Positions 15,528-23,299 of a stretch of 35,302 nt of DNA are shown in pieces. The notes below the pieces were generated by a model. That model was given only the letters and a program-made list of their open reading frames with translations. It was not told where the DNA came from and made no database searches. Within the stretch, counting starts at the first letter, position 1, and each line of letters starts with the position of its first letter. Source of the DNA: an uncultured Candidatus Peregrinibacteria bacterium (GTDB lineage Bacteria > Patescibacteriota > Gracilibacteria > UBA1369 > LOWO2-01-FULL-3); NCBI GenBank assembly GCA_903847465.1, contig CAINDQ010000156.1:1-35302 (forward strand). The letters are read 5' to 3'. The position numbers and the translations under genes are program-made.

Positions 15528-16610
15528 TTGGAGAAGAAATATTTTTTAGGGTTGGACGTTGTGAAAGTCTTGGCCATTGCGTGGATTTGTCTTTTTCATA
15601 TATTCAATTACAGGACTGATTGGGCGATCGGAGTATTGTCTGGCTCAGAACATATTTCTTATTTTTTTAATGGCACTGAGGGGTTTTGGGCTAGTTTTCT
15701 AAAATCATTTATCAGCTTTGGATCATTGGGCGTGAATTTATTTATAATTGCTTCCGGAGTTGGATTGACCCTTTCAAGAAATCACGATAGAACTAAATTT
15801 TTCCAATTTATAAAGAAGAGATTACTGAGGATTTTTCCTTTGTACTGGGCAATCTTGGCGTTTTATTTGTTGATTGAAATCATCAAGAATCATCCGATTA
15901 ATTATATCGATTACGCTGTTCATTTTTTAGCTATACAGAATTTCTTTCCTCAATATTTACTAAGTATAGCGGCGCCTTTTTGGTTCATATCAACAATCAT
16001 CCAACTCTATATCTTATTCCCATTTCTATATGCTCTCTCAAAAAGACACTGGGTTGTTCCTATAATATTGGCCATCTTATTTAAAATTTTTGTAGCCCCT
16101 CAGCTGATTGCTTTTTTCGGAGGAGGAAGATTTTTCACGGAATACATTATTGATTTCACCGTTGGCATAACGCTTGGCAACATTCTGGTTGCGAGACCAC
16201 AAATTTTCAACAGCAAAAAATGGCTTTTGCTTATCCCAATCTTTCCAATAACTTTTGCAATTTGGGCATTCGTAACTTTCAATTCGTACGAATATTCAAA
16301 TGCCGTATTCCGCCTGACTTTCCAACTATTAACCATGTTGTTTTGCATTATCACTTTTACTTTATCTACATTTTTTAGCGGCAAGATCGCTTCGTTTATA
16401 AAATTATTATCGACTCTGTCTTTTACGGTCTTCCTAACTCATTACTTTTTAATCACTGAAATAATCAGAAGATTCAGTTTCCGGATACCATTCCCACTGG
16501 AAGCAGTGATCTTTGTAATAGCTTCTTTTTCCTTAGCTTATCTGATAAATCGGGCGATCAAGATCCTTCTTGACTTTACGGCAAGGATCATTAAAATTGC
16601 TTCGGTTTAA
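15528..16610 (+). CDS. Acyltransferase 3 family integral membrane protein
   Basis: 360 residues with about ten hydrophobic helices. The N-terminal helix GLDVVKVLAIAWICLFHIF carries the family's conserved His in the position of the RxxAxxxVxxxH motif of OafA-type O-acyltransferases. These move acyl groups onto sugars of surface polysaccharides or wall glycans. R-LLRIFPLYWAIL (about 105-117) is also typical. No ATG is available near the N-terminus: the frame opens after the stop at 15498 and the first usual start codon is the TTG at 15528. The coding region is visibly more AT-rich than its neighbours. It ends 10 bp before purH. Substrate unknown; the envelope genes nearby fit cell-surface modification. 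Confidence 0.85.
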   Translation: MEKKYFLGLDVVKVLAIAWICLFHIFNYRTDWAIGVLSGSEHISYFFNGTEGFWASFLKSFISFGSLGVNLFIIASGVGLTLSRNHDRTKFFQFIKKRLLRIFPLYWAILAFYLLIEIIKNHPINYIDYAVHFLAIQNFFPQYLLSIAAPFWFISTIIQLYILFPFLYALSKRHWVVPIILAILFKIFVAPQLIAFFGGGRFFTEYIIDFTVGITLGNILVARPQIFNSKKWLLLIPIFPITFAIWAFVTFNSYEYSNAVFRLTFQLLTMLFCIITFTLSTFFSGKIASFIKLLSTLSFTVFLTHYFLITEIIRRFSFRIPFPLEAVIFVIASFSLAYLINRAIKILLDFTARIIKIASV

Positions 16611-16620
16611 CCAAAGCACC

Positions 16621-18159
16621 ATGTCAATTAAATGCGCATTAGTCAGCGTTTCTGATAAGAGTGGAGTTGTTGAATTTGCCAAGCAGCTATCTGCACTCGG
16701 CATCGAAATTCTATCAACCGGCGGAACTGCCAAAGCTCTGAAAGAAGCGAACGTAAAAGTTACAGATGTTTCAGATTACACAGGCTTTCCAGAGATGATG
16801 GATGGTCGTGTCAAAACTCTTCATCCAAAAATTCATGGAGGAATTTTGGCGCTTCGTGACAACAAAAGTCACATGGAAGAAGCCACCAAAAATGGCATCA
16901 AGATGATCGATTTAGTTGTCGTGAATCTTTATCCATTCGAACAAGTGACGGCAAAAGAAAATGTGACAGAAGAAGAAGCAATTGAAAACATCGATATTGG
17001 CGGGCCTTCAATGGTGAGAAGTGCCGCAAAAAATTTCAAATATGTAACAGTGATTACGAGTCCTGATGATTACGACTGGGTTGCCGAAAAAATTAAAAAG
17101 AATGGAAATACAGATTTGGAACTTCGCAAAAAATTAGCCCGCAAGGCCTTCACTCTTACTCATAAATATGATGATGGCATTGAACATTATTTGAGACTTT
17201 CTTTGGGAGAACCGGAACTTTTGCATTTGCATTACGAAAAAGTAACTAGTTTGAGATATGGCGAAAATCCTCATCAGAAAGCCGCTTTTTTCCGCAATCC
17301 AGACAACGAGGATTCCAATATTACAAATTCCACAGTGCTTCATGGCAAACAAATGTCCTTCAATAATATTGTGGATGGAGACAGCGCGCTCGAACTCGTA
17401 AAAGAATTCAAAGAACCAACAATCGTACTGGTCAAACACAATAATCCATGTGGAGTTGCCAGTGCGAAAACTATCGAAGAAGCTTTCAAACTTGCACATA
17501 TGGTCGATCCGATTTCCGCTTTTGGATGCATCATCGCTTCAAATAGAGAAATCAATACCGACATCGTCGACTACATGAAAGAGGCAAAGATGTTTGTGGA
17601 AATGATCGTGGCGCCTACTTATGAAGAAAAAGCGCTTGAGAGACTAAAGACCAGAGAGAATTTGAGAATTGTAGAGGTTGGTCCGCTCAAACTTGATATG
17701 AAGAAAACTGATATAAAGAAAGTGGCTGGCGGACTTTTAATTCAGACAAAAGACATGTACGAACTTCAGCCTTCAGATCTGAAAGTTGTGACCCAGAAAA
17801 AACCTACAGATGAAGAAATTGCTTCCATGCTATTCGCTACAAAAGTGGTAAAACACGTGATGTCTAATGCCGTAATAATGGCTAAAGGAACTGTTGTAAT
17901 GGGAGTTGGTGCTGGACAAATGTCTCGTGTGGATAGCGTGAGTATCGCCTGTCAAAAAGGTGGAGATAAAATAAATGGTTCTGTAATGTCTTCCGACGCT
18001 TTCTTCCCTTTTGCGGATGCAATGGAGCTGGCGGTGAAACACGGAGTGACTGCAATTATCCAACCAGGTGGATCAATCCGTGACGAAGAAATTGTCAAAA
18101 GAGCCGACGAACTTGGCATCAGCATGGTGTTTTCTGGAAGAAGATATTTCAGGCACTAG
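16621..18159 (+). CDS. purH: Bifunctional AICAR formyltransferase / IMP cyclohydrolase
   Basis: 512 residues, standard length. It catalyses the last two steps of IMP synthesis: formylation of AICAR with 10-formyl-tetrahydrofolate, then ring closure. The cyclohydrolase domain (1-195) has STGGTAKAL and PEMMDGRVKTLHPKIHGGIL (57-76). The transformylase domain (200-512) has the catalytic Lys272-His273 in VKHNNPCG and ends in QPGGSIRDEE and SGRRYFRH. Both active sites look intact. ATG at 16621 is chosen over an upstream in-frame start at 16570 because MSIKCALVSVSDKSG aligns with the family start and the upstream extension overlaps the acyltransferase gene. It shares the window with purN and two PurP-like genes. 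Confidence 0.97.
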   Translation: MSIKCALVSVSDKSGVVEFAKQLSALGIEILSTGGTAKALKEANVKVTDVSDYTGFPEMMDGRVKTLHPKIHGGILALRDNKSHMEEATKNGIKMIDLVVVNLYPFEQVTAKENVTEEEAIENIDIGGPSMVRSAAKNFKYVTVITSPDDYDWVAEKIKKNGNTDLELRKKLARKAFTLTHKYDDGIEHYLRLSLGEPELLHLHYEKVTSLRYGENPHQKAAFFRNPDNEDSNITNSTVLHGKQMSFNNIVDGDSALELVKEFKEPTIVLVKHNNPCGVASAKTIEEAFKLAHMVDPISAFGCIIASNREINTDIVDYMKEAKMFVEMIVAPTYEEKALERLKTRENLRIVEVGPLKLDMKKTDIKKVAGGLLIQTKDMYELQPSDLKVVTQKKPTDEEIASMLFATKVVKHVMSNAVIMAKGTVVMGVGAGQMSRVDSVSIACQKGGDKINGSVMSSDAFFPFADAMELAVKHGVTAIIQPGGSIRDEEIVKRADELGISMVFSGRRYFRH

Positions 18160-18175
18160 TTTTTAACTCATTTCA

Positions 18176-18985
18176 ATGAACAATCTTTATGCTTTGTTGC
18201 TTGGCTCAGTGCAAGGACTTACTGAATTTTTGCCAATTTCTTCGAGTGGGCATTTGGTTTTGTTAGAGAATTATTTGAAGCTGGATATTTCTCAGATGAA
18301 GAGCTTTGATGTGGCTTTGCATATGGGAACTTTGTTTGCGATTTTGGTTTATTTCCGCAAAGATGTTTGGGAAATGATTAAGGCGTTTTTCGGCTTGTTT
18401 ATGGGGAAATCCGAGAAGGCCAATCCATATGTAAAATTGATTATTTATATTATAGTCGGATCGATTCCGGCGGTTTTGCTTGGCTATTTTGCGGGAGATT
18501 ATATTGATAATTTATTTAGAAATACTCAGCAAGTGGCGATCAATATTTTGGTGGTGGCGGTGATATTTTTGTTTGGAGAATTTGTTTATGCGAAGATGTA
18601 TAAAAATGGACATAGGAATATGAATTGGGTGAAAGCTTTGATAATCGGTATCGCCCAATCCGTGGCTCTGGTACCGGGAATTTCCCGATCAGGCGCTTCG
18701 ATTGTGGCTGGACTTTTTCAAGGAATAAAGAGAGAAGAAGCGGCGAGATTTTCATTCTTGTTAGGAATTCCGGCGATTGCTGGAGCGGGACTTTTGACTT
18801 ATTTGAAACTGGGAGATGGTGGATTTGTGGCGGTAAATACTTCTGAATTATTAATTGGGTTTACTTCTTCCTTTATCGTCGGCATGGCTAGTATCGCCTT
18901 CCTGATGCGCTTCCTGAGGAATCACGGCCTGACCGTCTTTGCTATTTATAGAATTTTGTTGGCAGGATTTTTGCTGCTAGTTTAA
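18176..18985 (+). CDS. uppP: Undecaprenyl-diphosphatase
   Basis: 269 residues, a typical BacA/UppP membrane enzyme that turns undecaprenyl diphosphate into the monophosphate carrier for wall synthesis. The family motifs are GLTEFLPISSSGHLVL (about 14-29) and PGISRSGASIVAGL (about 163-176), with eight or so hydrophobic helices. It lies 16 bp after purH on the same strand, so probably in the same transcript. It supplies the lipid carrier used downstream by MurG and FtsW, also encoded in this window. The ATG lacks a Shine-Dalgarno (upstream TTTTTAACTCATTTCA). Confidence 0.97.
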   Translation: MNNLYALLLGSVQGLTEFLPISSSGHLVLLENYLKLDISQMKSFDVALHMGTLFAILVYFRKDVWEMIKAFFGLFMGKSEKANPYVKLIIYIIVGSIPAVLLGYFAGDYIDNLFRNTQQVAINILVVAVIFLFGEFVYAKMYKNGHRNMNWVKALIIGIAQSVALVPGISRSGASIVAGLFQGIKREEAARFSFLLGIPAIAGAGLLTYLKLGDGGFVAVNTSELLIGFTSSFIVGMASIAFLMRFLRNHGLTVFAIYRILLAGFLLLV

Positions 18986-18990
18986 TTTGA

Positions 18991-19019
18991 TTTACATTGA
19001 GAATAACGGCTGTTACACT
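18991..19019 (+). promoter_or_regulatory. Promoter for SLH-domain gene
   Basis: TTTACA (18991-18996, five of six consensus positions), a 17-bp spacer and TACACT (19014-19019), 29 bp before the ATG. It begins only 5 bp after the uppP stop. Confidence 0.5.
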
Positions 19020-19048
19020 TTTCCTATATTAATTTAATTCTCCTTTTC

Positions 19049-19897
19049 ATGAACCAAATTTTCAAGAAAGCTGTTGTACTACTAACAGCGACAGCATTGT
19101 TTTTGGTAACTTCAGCAACTGCTTTTGGATTTAGCGATGTAAAAGACACAGATATTTATGCTAAAGGAATCAAGTTTTTAAGTGAGAAAAAGATTGTAAG
19201 CGGCTATCGAGATGGCACTTTTGGTTACAACAAACAAATCAATCGCGCTGAGTTTCTAAAAATAGTAATGCAATCGCTGCCAGTAGCTTTAGAGGCAGTT
19301 TCAAAAGACAATTGCTTCAAAGATGTTCCAACGAGTGCTTGGTATTATGATTACGCTTGTGCTGCAAAAAATTTATCTTTTGTTGCAGGATATTCAGATG
19401 GAACATTCCGCCCAAAAAATCCAGTTCGTTTTACAGAAGCTCTAAAAATGATCCTCAGCGTTTACAACTTCAATGCCGACAAAACTGATCCATGGTACAT
19501 CGGCGTGGTAAAAATGGGAGCTGGATATAATCTCATTCCAATAACTATCAAGAGCTTTGATCACTACCTCACGAGAGCCGAAATGGCGGATATGACAACC
19601 AGAATGATGAATATTGGAGATGCTGATTTCAATGGAGTTTTGGGTGATGAAACTGCCTATTACGTCACTTACGATACGATAAAAAGTGGCATAGATATTT
19701 ATGCAAAATACGTAATTGATCATAAACCTGCCTCTTACGGAGCGGCTGGAACATGCCGATTTATGGGTGCACAATACGCAAATGGTGAAACTATCGACAT
19801 TATGGGTTCCGGAATTCTCACCTATGCGGCTAGCTGCATTTGTACAAATGGCGAATTAAAAGAATGCAAGAGATCGGCAACTCCAATCATGAAATAA
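19049..19897 (+). CDS. S-layer homology (SLH) domain surface protein
   Basis: 282 residues. A signal peptide (1-26, hydrophobic VVLLTATALFLVTSATAF) is followed by three SLH modules. The first is at about 28-77 (FSDVKDTDIYAKGIKFLSEK, GYRDGTFGYNKQINRAEFLKIV). The second is at about 88-137 (CFKDVPTSAWYYDYACAAK, GYSDGTFRPKNPVRFTEALKMI). The third, diverged, is at about 145-196 (DPWYIGVVKMGAGYNLI, LTRAEMADM). SLH trimers anchor proteins to pyruvylated wall polysaccharide. The last about 45 residues form a small Cys-rich domain (C-x5-Y-x-NGE, then CICTNGELKEC), recalling VWC-like fold patterns; function unknown. Two extra Cys in SLH2 may form a disulfide. It has its own promoter. Confidence 0.9.
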   Translation: MNQIFKKAVVLLTATALFLVTSATAFGFSDVKDTDIYAKGIKFLSEKKIVSGYRDGTFGYNKQINRAEFLKIVMQSLPVALEAVSKDNCFKDVPTSAWYYDYACAAKNLSFVAGYSDGTFRPKNPVRFTEALKMILSVYNFNADKTDPWYIGVVKMGAGYNLIPITIKSFDHYLTRAEMADMTTRMMNIGDADFNGVLGDETAYYVTYDTIKSGIDIYAKYVIDHKPASYGAAGTCRFMGAQYANGETIDIMGSGILTYAASCICTNGELKECKRSATPIMK

Positions 19898-19914
19898 GGG
19901 AGAAAAATATCTTG

Positions 19915-19943
19915 TGGACAAAATACTTGGTTGTTTGTATGAT
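19915..19943 (+). promoter_or_regulatory. Promoter for first purP-like gene
   Basis: TGGACA (19915-19920), a 17-bp spacer and TATGAT (19938-19943), each matching five of six sigma-70-type positions. A start near 19950 would leave an 18-nt leader before the ATG at 19968. Confidence 0.65.
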
Positions 19944-19967
19944 AACCAAAAGATTTAATCAACAGTT

Positions 19968-20984
19968 ATGGGGAAAATAAAAGACTACAGAATAGCAACT
20001 CTGGGTAGCCACACGGCTTTGCAAATACTGAAAGGCGCTCACGACGAAGGCTTCAAAACCATTTGCATATGCGAAAAAGGCTCAGAGAGACCATACCAGT
20101 CATACGGAGTCGCTGATGAAATTATCAGTGTCGATTCTTTCAAAGACTACTTCAAAATCGAACCTCAATTGATAAAAAAGAAGGCAATTTTGATTCCACA
20201 TGGATCGTTTGTAGCGCATGTGGGAGCCTCTAAAGCCAAGGAGATAAAGGCTATGCATTATGGCGCGAGAGGAATTCTGGAATGGGAAGCGGATAGAGAG
20301 AAACAGAGAGAATGGCTGGTGAAAGCCGGCATCAAGGTTCCAAAAATCATCAAAAGTCCGAAAGAAATCGATCGCACAGTGATCATAAAATTTCACGGAG
20401 CAAAAGGTGGACAAGGTTATTTCTTGGCAAACAATGAACGCCAATTCAAAGAAAGAATTAAGGAATTTCCGGATAATGACGGATATGTAATTCAAGAATA
20501 TATCGTTGGAGTTCCGGTTTATACTCACTATTTTTACAGCAAATTGACTGGCGAATTGGAGATAATGGGATTCGATAAAAGGTATGAATCAAATGCCGAT
20601 TCCATTGGACGCATAGCCGCAAAAGATCAGGTAGATGCCAATATTCACACTACGTATACAATCGTTGGAAATTCTTCATTGGTGGTTCGTGAGTCTTTGC
20701 TCCCTGGTATGTTTGAAATGGGAGATCAGGTAGTGGCAGCTTCGAAAAAATTGGTAGATGGTGGCTTATTTGGGCCATTCTGCCTTGAAGGAGTCATCGA
20801 TCCAGAACTTAATTACTACGTTTTCGAAATCTCGGCTAGAATCGTTGCTGGTACAAATCCATATATCGAAGGTTCGCCTTACACAGCGCTGAAATACAAG
20901 GAACCGATGAGCACGGGCAGAAGGCTGGCTCGTGATATCAAGATGGCGATTGAGGGAGACCAGCTCAAGAAAATTCTGGGGTAA
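19968..20984 (+). CDS. purP: PurP-type ATP-grasp enzyme (formate-dependent FAICAR synthetase)
   Basis: 338 residues. The sequence follows archaeal PurP throughout: ATLGSHTALQILKGA with the conserved His15, ILIPHGSFVAHVG, IIKFHGAKGGQGYF, YTHYFYSKLTGELEIMGFD followed by KRYESN, RIAAKDQ, RESLLPGMFEMGDQ, GPFCLEG and FEISARIVAGTNP. PurP makes 5-formamido-imidazole carboxamide ribotide from AICAR, formate and ATP, replacing the folate-dependent half of PurH in many archaea. The N-terminus is a little shorter than in archaeal enzymes or in the second copy. All motifs I would expect are intact, so activity is plausible. It has its own promoter and lies 71 bp after the SLH gene. The oddity is that a complete bifunctional purH lies about 2 kb upstream. 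Confidence 0.85.
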   Translation: MGKIKDYRIATLGSHTALQILKGAHDEGFKTICICEKGSERPYQSYGVADEIISVDSFKDYFKIEPQLIKKKAILIPHGSFVAHVGASKAKEIKAMHYGARGILEWEADREKQREWLVKAGIKVPKIIKSPKEIDRTVIIKFHGAKGGQGYFLANNERQFKERIKEFPDNDGYVIQEYIVGVPVYTHYFYSKLTGELEIMGFDKRYESNADSIGRIAAKDQVDANIHTTYTIVGNSSLVVRESLLPGMFEMGDQVVAASKKLVDGGLFGPFCLEGVIDPELNYYVFEISARIVAGTNPYIEGSPYTALKYKEPMSTGRRLARDIKMAIEGDQLKKILG

Positions 20985-21044
20985 AATAATTAAAATGATT
21001 TTGAATTCTGCTAAACTCAAGAACATATCCTCTAATCAACAAAT

Positions 21045-21638
21045 ATGAAAAGGTTTTTGCCGACGATGCTTTTAATCATTCCAATGTTTTTGCTTACAGC
21101 TAATGTGTCATCTGCGGTTTCCAGAGTTGCGCAGCCTGATAAAAGCCAACCTTCTTCTATTTCTGAGAGCTCTCCAGTATCCATTAGAGAGCCTTCCCAA
21201 ATTGCTCCTGCCGTAACATCAGAGACTCTTAGCGATCGTGCTATACCTATGTTTTTATACGGTATGCTTTTTTTCGCAGCTTTTACCTGGCCTATACTAT
21301 TAGCTTTATTAATATTCGAATTGGGATTAGTAAAATTATTTTTCAAGGGAAGCTGGGGAAAAACTTTTTTAACCTTAGGGATTTTCATTCTTCTTTTAGT
21401 TTTAGGTTATATTTTACATGTAGTTTTCTCAACTCTTCTCGATTCAGGATTACCTGGCATGATTTTGATTTTTGGTATCTTATTACCAGTTTTGAAAGCT
21501 TTAATATCAATAAAGTTCTTTCCAGAAATTTCTTTTAAAAAAGCTCTTATTTCGTTAGTGGTTGTATTCATTATGGCTATTACTTTTGGAGCTATCTATT
21601 TCACAGTATTTCCTCCTGGCCGATTCACAATGGGGTAA
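21045..21638 (+). CDS. Small membrane protein with signal peptide, paralogue of next gene
   Basis: 197 residues. An N-terminal signal peptide (FLPTMLLIIPMFLLTANVSSA) precedes a Ser/Pro-rich polar stretch (about 25-65). Four hydrophobic helices follow, at about 71-92, 105-127, 134-155 and 166-188, and the end is PPGRFTMG. I recognise no family. The last about 120 residues align with the whole next protein, sharing I-x-E-L after helix one, KG-x-W before helix two and a Gly-Pro-Gly-type end. The gene is AT-rich compared with its PurP neighbours, which it separates. The arrangement suggests insertion or late arrival, or a transport-like role tied to the PurP pair; neither can be shown. Confidence 0.7.
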   Translation: MKRFLPTMLLIIPMFLLTANVSSAVSRVAQPDKSQPSSISESSPVSIREPSQIAPAVTSETLSDRAIPMFLYGMLFFAAFTWPILLALLIFELGLVKLFFKGSWGKTFLTLGIFILLLVLGYILHVVFSTLLDSGLPGMILIFGILLPVLKALISIKFFPEISFKKALISLVVVFIMAITFGAIYFTVFPPGRFTMG

Positions 21639-21661
21639 TATTTATTTTTTAATTTAAAAAC

Positions 21662-22018
21662 ATGGATTCTTTATTTTTTGTTATTCCAGCGATGATTATT
21701 GGCCTCACCATAATCGAGCTTATTGCTATACAATTCAGTACTAAAGGACCTTGGTTAAGATCGCTTCTCTCTGCATTCTTTTCGATTTCCATGACTCTTA
21801 TTGCTTGGTTTTTATCCGAACTTTTCAAAATTCAGCTTGCTCCTTTGGTATTTATTATTCTCCTCTTGCCTAAATCACTTATGGTCAAAATAATGTTTCC
21901 CAATGTATTTTTTGGAAAAATATTTATAGCTTTTTTGGCTGCTCTTTTAGGATTCATAATTTTAGCATTTGCCTTATCGGTAATAGTTAATCCAGGGGGT
22001 CACTTAATGGGATTTTAA
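21662..22018 (+). CDS. Small four-helix membrane protein, paralogue of preceding gene
   Basis: 118 residues, almost all hydrophobic, with about four helices (2-24, 35-53, 58-72, 85-108) and a short polar end NPGGHLMGF. It aligns with residues about 72-197 of the preceding protein: IIELIAI against IFELGLV, KGPWLRSLLSAF against KGSWGKTFLTLG, and NPGGHLMG against PPGRFTMG. It therefore looks like one half of an old tandem duplication, without the signal peptide. It starts 23 bp after the preceding gene, in an A/T-rich gap with no Shine-Dalgarno. No family recognised. Confidence 0.7.
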   Translation: MDSLFFVIPAMIIGLTIIELIAIQFSTKGPWLRSLLSAFFSISMTLIAWFLSELFKIQLAPLVFIILLLPKSLMVKIMFPNVFFGKIFIAFLAALLGFIILAFALSVIVNPGGHLMGF

Positions 22019-22026
22019 TTCAAGAG

Positions 22027-22055
22027 TTGCAGCTGACAAAAGGATCGCTTAGAAT
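22027..22055 (+). promoter_or_regulatory. Candidate promoter for second purP-like gene
   Basis: TTGCAG (22027-22032), a 17-bp spacer and TAGAAT (22050-22055). The -10 is good and the -35 is weak beyond TTG. It lies 35 bp before the ATG at 22091. Confidence 0.4.
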
Positions 22056-22090
22056 GGGCATAGCAATTTAGCTTTTTAATTTTTACTTTT

Positions 22091-23296
22091 ATGATCAATC
22101 AACAAGACATTTTGGAAATTCTGAAAGGTTATGATTTGAAGAATATTACGATTGGAGTTTTGGGTGGGCATAGCGCCTTGGATGTGTGCAGTGGAGCCAA
22201 AAAATACGGATTCAAGACTGTGGCGGTTTGCATGAAAGGCAGACACGAGACCTATTCAAAATACTACAAAACTCGTAAAGATTCGTATGCGCCGACAGGC
22301 GAATTGGGTTGTATTGATGAGATAATCGAGGTTGATCATTTCAAAGATATCGTGAAACCAGAAGTGCAAGAAAAGCTTCTAAAAATGAATACGATTTTCA
22401 TTCACAACAGATATTTCTGGGTATATTGCGACTTCGCGGAAATTGAAAATTCTTTCAAAGTGCCAATCTTTGGTTCGAGAGAATTAGTGAAATTGGAAGA
22501 GAGAGATTTTCCAAAAAACCAATATTATCTTCTGGAGAAAGCTGGCATCAGAATGCCAAAAATCGTTCGCTCTGGAGATTCCAAAATGAGCGCAGAAGAT
22601 TTACAAAAAGCATTCAAGCAACATTTCGAAACAGAAAAAGGTGGACCACTTATCATCAAAGTAAATGAGGCAAATAGAGGATACGAGAGAGCATTCTTCG
22701 TGGCGACTTCTGCTGCTGATTTCGAAAAGATCAGCTCAAAAATGCTCGCGGACGGAAAGATTCTCCAAAAAGATTTGGACAAAGCAGTAATCGAAGAATT
22801 CGTACTTGGCGCGCAGATCAATTTCAATTATTTCTATTCCCCTCTCGAGGACGGACTCGAAATAATGGGGACAGATACCCGCAGACAGACTTCGCTTGAT
22901 GGATTTCTCAGGCTCGATGCTTCTACTCAAATGTCGCTTCTCGATGCTGGATACAAACCATCAATGATCGAAACCGGCCACATCGCTTGCACCACAAAAG
23001 AATCGATTTTGGAAAAAGCTTTTGCGGCAGGTGAGAAATTCGTAAAAACTTTGAAGGAAGAAGTGGCTCCGGGAATAGTCGGACCTTTCGCTCTACAAGG
23101 CGCTATCGCGGCCTATGACGGCAAGGAAGAGTTCGTGGCGTTCGATGTCAGTATGAGAATTCCAGGCTCGCCAGGGACCAGATTTACGCCTTGTACGTCA
23201 TATCTATATGGCGAACCAATGAGCTACGGCGAAAGAATCGCTCTCGAGATAAAGAAAGCGGTGGAACATGATAGATTGATTGAAGTGCTGAGCTAG
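22091..23296 (+). CDS. Divergent PurP-like ATP-grasp paralogue
   Basis: 401 residues, same family as the gene at 19968: GVLGGHSALDVCSGA with His27, DEIIEVDHFKD, AGIRMPKIV, EEFVLGAQINFNYFYSPLEDG, GPFALQG, GEPMSYGERIALEIKKA. Several motifs of the first copy are changed here: PHGSF becomes HNRYF, the glycine-rich KFHGAKGGQGYF becomes KVNEANRGYERAFF, HYFYS becomes NYFYS, and KRYESN becomes TRRQTS. An insertion of about 16 residues (about 59-75) and other extra loops explain the greater length. Archaea also often carry PurP paralogues of unclear function. The substrate is therefore probably not that of PurP; an ATP-dependent ligase of unknown substrate is the safest call. It ends 3 bp from the convergent lipoprotein gene. 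Confidence 0.75.
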   Translation: MINQQDILEILKGYDLKNITIGVLGGHSALDVCSGAKKYGFKTVAVCMKGRHETYSKYYKTRKDSYAPTGELGCIDEIIEVDHFKDIVKPEVQEKLLKMNTIFIHNRYFWVYCDFAEIENSFKVPIFGSRELVKLEERDFPKNQYYLLEKAGIRMPKIVRSGDSKMSAEDLQKAFKQHFETEKGGPLIIKVNEANRGYERAFFVATSAADFEKISSKMLADGKILQKDLDKAVIEEFVLGAQINFNYFYSPLEDGLEIMGTDTRRQTSLDGFLRLDASTQMSLLDAGYKPSMIETGHIACTTKESILEKAFAAGEKFVKTLKEEVAPGIVGPFALQGAIAAYDGKEEFVAFDVSMRIPGSPGTRFTPCTSYLYGEPMSYGERIALEIKKAVEHDRLIEVLS

Positions 23297-23299
23297 TTG

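Noticed and set aside
16570-16620. Longer purH start
   Set aside because: The extra residues overlap the acyltransferase gene and lie before the normal family start MSIKCALVSVSDK.
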